Assembly (NCBI GenBank): GCA_006503535.1
Contig: QYRS01000012.1
Coordinates: 124,001-188,000 of the forward strand
Direction of reading: 5' to 3'
From: Arthrinium phaeospermum
Lineage: Eukaryota; Ascomycota; Sordariomycetes; Amphisphaeriales; Apiosporaceae
DNA: 64,000 nucleotides
The notes beneath the pieces were generated by a model, which had not been told where the DNA came from, ran no database searches, and saw nothing but the letters and a program-made list of their open reading frames with translations. Below are positions 59,287-64,000 of this stretch, piece after piece (the stretch's first letter is position 1; the number at the start of each line of letters is the position of its first letter). Made by a program: the position numbers and the translations under genes.

Positions 59287-61826
59287 TTAACATGAGTCGA
59301 GCGGGCAGCCAATCTGGGACCCCTTGATCTTGCCGCCCACTTTGGCCAAGGTGAGGATGGCCTGGATGACACCTCCGAGACCCTCACCAGCCACCAAGCC
59401 ACCGGCAATGGCAAAGCAATAACGATCCCAGGTAACGGGGTTCTTCTTGTTCCAGACGTGGGAGATGATTGAGCCCATCAGCATGGCTGTCGAGTACTGA
59501 GTCGCAGGCAGCACGAAGGCGACACCGACGGCCATCCAGTTGGGGAGCCACTCGCGGTACTTTTCACGGGGACCGACAAGGTAGTATCGCTTGACCGCTA
59601 CCTGGATCACGCAGATGATTCCTAGGACGATGGCGAAGATGCCCGAGCTGAAGGGGATATTGAACTGGGGCGCCGTGACGGCCTCGGCAACGGCTACCCA
59701 GGCGGTAACGGACGGGACGGGGAACTCGCAGCGATTCTTGTATATCGGGTTCTTGAGATCGATGATGCAGGGGTACGCCTTGCTGAATAGGACGAAGATA
59801 CCGGGCGCAAGGAACATGGCAACAATGCAGCCACAGCACTGCGCGTAGAATTGCAGCTTGGGCGGGGTGCGCAGGAGGAACCCGGTTCGGAAGTCGCCAG
59901 TTAGGGCTGTAGACATGTCGGCACCGGAAGACGCGACGATACCGGCAAGCAAGTTGGCAGTCTGCGCCGCGTGTGTCTCGTGTCCCTTGGTTACGCCACC
60001 GAACACCAGCTGGGAAGCCTTGGACGAAGCAGTGAGAGGCGTGACGTCAGTGACGGCACCACCGTGGATAGACATGAACGCAAAGATAAGAGCCAGGATC
60101 GAGGCCAGAACAGCAAGTCCGCCGTTGATGTGGAACTGAACCTCGAAGATGATGACGGAAACGATGATAACAGCAAGCGCGCCAAGAGACCAGGCCCAGA
60201 CTGGCACCTGCTGACTGGGGGTTGCGAAGTCTTCCGCAACAGCGCCACTGTCATTCACTGTCTTGTGCGACTGCTTCTCCAGCCAAGGGCTAGCCTTACC
60301 GCGCTTGGTCAAGGCGGCATTGATGTTGCCTGTCGTATCAATCCAGGCGTACTTCATACCGAACCATAGAATCCTCCAGTGGAATATGAATTCGGCCATG
60401 GAGTAGCAAAGGAGAACCATGACACCAGGCCACAGAAGCCAGTAACGGGGACTGGGAGTAACAGTAGGATCGTCGATATCGTTCATGGCGAAATAAGTGA
60501 CGACCTTGCCCCACTTTGCGTAGAGTTCCTCACCATCCTCGGGGGTAACTTGTTGAATTCCCTTGCATGTGCCAGTGTAGACAAGCAATGGCCCAATGAC
60601 GCCCCAAGCAGCGAAGCTACCAAGGAAGTAAGAGATGCCAACATTGAGACCGACCAGAAGACCAGAACCTAGGGAAGTCAGTTTAGAGGTTTCAACTCGA
60701 GGAGGATGTACTTGTGAGCGTACCGATGAAGGCGGGAGTCCATTCAATCCACCATCCCCAGTTCTCAATGACAATGGCGTAGTTGTTGTAGTTGCCCCAG
60801 ATGAAGAACCAGGTGAAGATGTGCCAGTCCCAGAGAATACCCAGGGCGTAGTCAGAGACGACGCGGAGTGTGATTGCTCCAGCGAAAGCGATACCCAGTG
60901 CCTTGACCTTGGCCAGAGCTTCGGCGGCACCGGATCCGACGGCGTGCATAGAGCGGATCGTCAGAGCGGTAGCGGTTGCTATCATATAGGTTAGATTGTG
61001 GTTGCACACTAACCAATACTGGGTGGTGCGCAAAACTTACGAGTGGGGAACATGAGCTTCAGCTCGCGAGCAACGTTGATCACGAAAAACTTTCGCAGTG
61101 GGACGGCAAAGAAGAGTCCGAAGAAGGAGCCAACCAGTGTGAGAGTAAGGATACGACCAAAGTCCTCCTGGGGAGTGTGAAGCAGCCCCATGTTGTACAT
61201 GGCAGGCAAAGCGGCGACAAACAGCCCACTCAGACCACCAGCACCAACGGCGGCAGCTTGAATGATACTGTTCTCCTGCGGACCGAAGGAACCACCCAAG
61301 ATCGGGGTGTTCTCGGGCACGGCCTTGGAGATAGACTTGATGATGGCGAAACCGAAGATGGAACCGAACATCCCAGCGGGGAACGTGAAGCCCGTCTTGA
61401 GACCTGTACATGCGCCCGGCGGTTAGAACGATGGTGGTTCTGGAAAGGGTGGTCTCATGTGATCTTACCCAAGTAAACATTGGCAGCGTTGATCAATGAG
61501 CCAAACATAATACCGACGGCAACAGCCCGGATCGTGAATGGGTTTGGCTCCTCTTTAATGCCTTTCAGAGGCGGCAGGGGCTGGTATAGATCGAACACTT
61601 CGACGTCATTTTCAGCCTCGCTGACCCTCATGATAACCTCTTTCTCATTCGTGTCGTCGGACAGACTGCGAGCCGAAAGCACCTCTTTCTCGTTGGTGGC
61701 GTGGTGGGCGCCATCACTATCGTCCGAAACGGGCGGCCTGGGCGCCAGCGACTCCTTGTGGGTGTCGGCATCGCGCTCCGTGACGGCAGTGTCGGCCAAG
61801 GGCACGGTGTGGTTCGGAGTAGCCAT
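59287..61826 (-). CDS. OPT-superfamily (oligopeptide/metal-chelate) transporter
   Basis: Proton-coupled transporter of the OPT superfamily; fungal YSL-like branch members move peptides or metal chelates, substrate not predictable. Exons 61826-61469, 61403-61041, 60978-60724 and 60668-59287 give 785 residues. The N-terminal 115 residues are acidic and cytosolic ([20 protein letters not shown]). Then 14-16 membrane segments: [43 protein letters not shown] (typical first OPT motif), [66 protein letters not shown] (OPT GTATA-like motif, slightly altered), [40 protein letters not shown] and [23 protein letters not shown]. Three canonical introns (61404-61468, 60979-61040, 60669-60723) restore these motifs. 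The start is the [13 protein letters not shown] methionine. Confidence 0.94.
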
Positions 61827-64000
61827 GGCGTATTGCAAAACCAAGCGGACCGGGAGTGCTTCGAGGGGACAAGTCGCAATTGAATGCGACGGGTTGGTGA
61901 AATGCTCTCAAGGTCTAATGAGGAAACCCAGCAAACAGCGGCAGCATCGACAGCATCAAAGGAAGCAAACGGCTGGAGATTCGCGAGCCACCCGTCTGCA
62001 GCGTGGAACCCCCAATGGTTTTATATATACAGATGCAAGCCGAGATCGCGTGGCAATCTCTCGTTCTGGGCCATAGTGCTGCTACAATATTGGTCCAATC
62101 TCTTCTCCAATCCCAAAACGGGGATTGATAGAGCAATCAATGCTGGCTGCCAAGGATGGAAGAGGGACGATTAGAGGGTGAAGATCCCTGTCGCTCGTAT
62201 CCTAGAGGTCACTTCAGGTTAACCCCCCATGGCCGGCCAGGGCCCCCTAAGGCGACCCCCCCTCTTCATCCTTCCGGCGTCCAACCCGCATGGTGGCCCC
62301 AATCTGAAAGGGCCCATGTGGAACTTGCCCCGATGGGGAAGGTCTTCTAAGTCGCCCATGATTCTTAGCGATTGGAGGTCTTGGCCCGCCGCTGGCATGC
62401 GGCGGCGATTGAGGCACCGATTGCTTTTGGAAGATTCGGTGCAGGAGAATCGAGACACGAGAAGAGACGGAACAAGTCGATCGTCTCGTTGCATCACAGC
62501 CTGTGTCGCACCACCTAAGCAATTAAGCAGAAAGGTGCGTGCTACATGGCGCATGTGGGATGCAGGGGACTGGAGTCTCGGTAAGTGGGTGTGGTTTGGC
62601 CGTGCACAGTGTTGTTCAGCTGGTCGTCTTTGCGTCTCCTCTTCAACCGTGCTTCAGCCTTTTTCGATGGCGCGGGGAGACGCAGGAGACGCAGGAAACA
62701 AGACGCTGTACAACGCGAGCGAAGCTGGTTTTCGCTGCCATTTATTAATATGACGAGCTTCATTGGTCACATCCGCCCTTTCGCGCCGGGACTTGCTTGC
62801 TACATTCCTTCAAGCGCAGCCCTTGACTCAGCTGGGAACGCCACAGCAGGTCACCGGTCAGTAACGCCCTCGCGACAGCCGCTGCCGCCGCGAATGGGGT
62901 GTGTGGGTGGCTGCACTCCTATGCATGCATCTTGTAACATAAATAAGTATCATGTTATTCCATCCAAGTAAAGCCTTCAATGCGATGCGATGCCCGGGGG
63001 AGCATCCTGCAAACAAGCAAATTGCAGTTGGATTTGAGATGGTGCCTGGGGTGTGGGATAGGTCAGTTGGATTGATTGACTGCATCCACTAAATGGGGAC
63101 CGGCCGGACTCTTCCTGAACCAGAGCCAGGTCCAAGTGGGCGAGGGTGGGCATGGGAAGCGGGACAAACCGTAACCTACATGGTGCAGCAGTTGGTCAGC
63201 AACAGCGGCACCTTCCTCCCTCGCCCGTTCCCGCTGTAATGCTGTAGGTAGGTACTGGAAATACTACCACAACCCCTACAGCACTAACGCCCTACTAACG
63301 AGTATGCCCGGAGGGTTGACATCCAACGACTTCAAGTCATCGTGCTCTCTACTGCTCCAGATCCTGCCCCCCTTGGAAGACGAAACGAGCTTCGATAGGT
63401 GGCTGTTTCAAAGGACGCCTCTTTCGATTGCTAGTAGCAGGCCTACATCCCTTCGTTCTCTGTTGGCGCACGTCGCTGACTGTAGTAAGTATCAATGTAT
63501 GAAATAGGATTTTAGGTAGATGGTATCACAGATCGCAAAACCACCGTCTGGCCCTAGATTTCTTCATGGCGCGATTGAGAGGGCGTGAACGGACTCCACC
63601 GGTCCACTAACGTCCCTCGAACTGCCAAAACCAGGGCGCGCCGCTTTCTGCATCAGGGAGCAAGGGAGCTGGGGGCAAGGAACATGAAGCTATGACCGAT
63701 TCGATCAGTGCACGTTGGGACCCGGCCACGGCCAATGCATGCTTGCTCCAAGCAATTAATCATTAATCAATCTTGATCCTTGATTTCTTGCCATCCGTTA
63801 TCACATCAGCGGATCGTAGCAACCCGAAGACGGAGTTCTGGACTGGGTACGACTCAGTTACCTACCTAGGGGGCCGGACAAGATGCCTCTTTTCGAACAA
63901 GTAGGCCATTTGGCTTATCTCTGCTACCTGCTGTTATCGGCAAGCGCGAAGTCGCTATTGGGCGCAACGGGACGGCCATCGTAGCCGCCCAGGAACTTGG
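61827..64000. other. Terminal 2.2-kb region without a supported gene
   Basis: Begins with the OPT promoter. Short open frames exist on both strands but none shows conserved sequence. CCTACCTAGG/TACCTACC motifs recur near 63245-63255 and 63860-63870. The next gene presumably lies beyond the window. Confidence 0.5.

Overview
The window is nuclear DNA from a filamentous ascomycete (Pezizomycotina, most likely Sordariomycetes). The evidence is short GT-AG introns of about 50-100 bp, GC-rich third codon positions, and fungal families throughout: a Fus3/Kss1-type MAP kinase, fungal SulP and OPT transporters, GH75 chitosanase, Zn2Cys6 regulator, F-box proteins and fungal PD-(D/E)XK nuclease-like proteins. 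I see no rRNA, tRNA, CRISPR array or intact transposon. Gene models below were spliced by hand; for most multi-exon genes the exon sum is divisible by three and the junctions restore family motifs.

Layout. 0-13 kb: MAP kinase (+), small membrane-tailed hypothetical (+), sulfate permease (-), F-box protein (-), hypothetical (+), GH75 chitosanase with an altered catalytic site (+). 13-22 kb: MFS transporter with a Ser/Gly-rich insert (+), condensin subunit Cnd1 (-) and Cdc7-type kinase (+); the last two are divergent across a promoter containing an ACGCGT box. 22.8-32.5 kb: a likely lactose/galactoside utilisation cluster: cytosolic GH2 beta-galactosidase (-), Zn2Cys6 regulator (-), MFS sugar permease (+). 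Paired CGG-N-CCG sites lie in the regulator/permease promoter and upstream of the beta-galactosidase.

32.6-47.4 kb: TPR-like protein, PAN/Apple-like single-pass membrane protein, FAD monooxygenase, endonuclease/exonuclease/phosphatase-fold protein, a Pro/Thr-rich protein, a Cys-motif protein and a MATE transporter. 47.5-51.5 kb: three related PD-(D/E)XK nuclease-like genes in different states: one apparently killed by nonsense codons, one with its core deleted, one intact. 52-54 kb: a polytopic membrane protein with an in-frame TAG near its 5' end. 55-62 kb: a low-complexity protein and an OPT transporter. The last 2 kb shows no convincing gene.

The points most worth a second look are the beta-galactosidase/regulator/permease cluster with its candidate operator, the decaying nuclease-like trio, the Glu-to-Gln change in the chitosanase, and an open in-frame extension after the MAP kinase stop.
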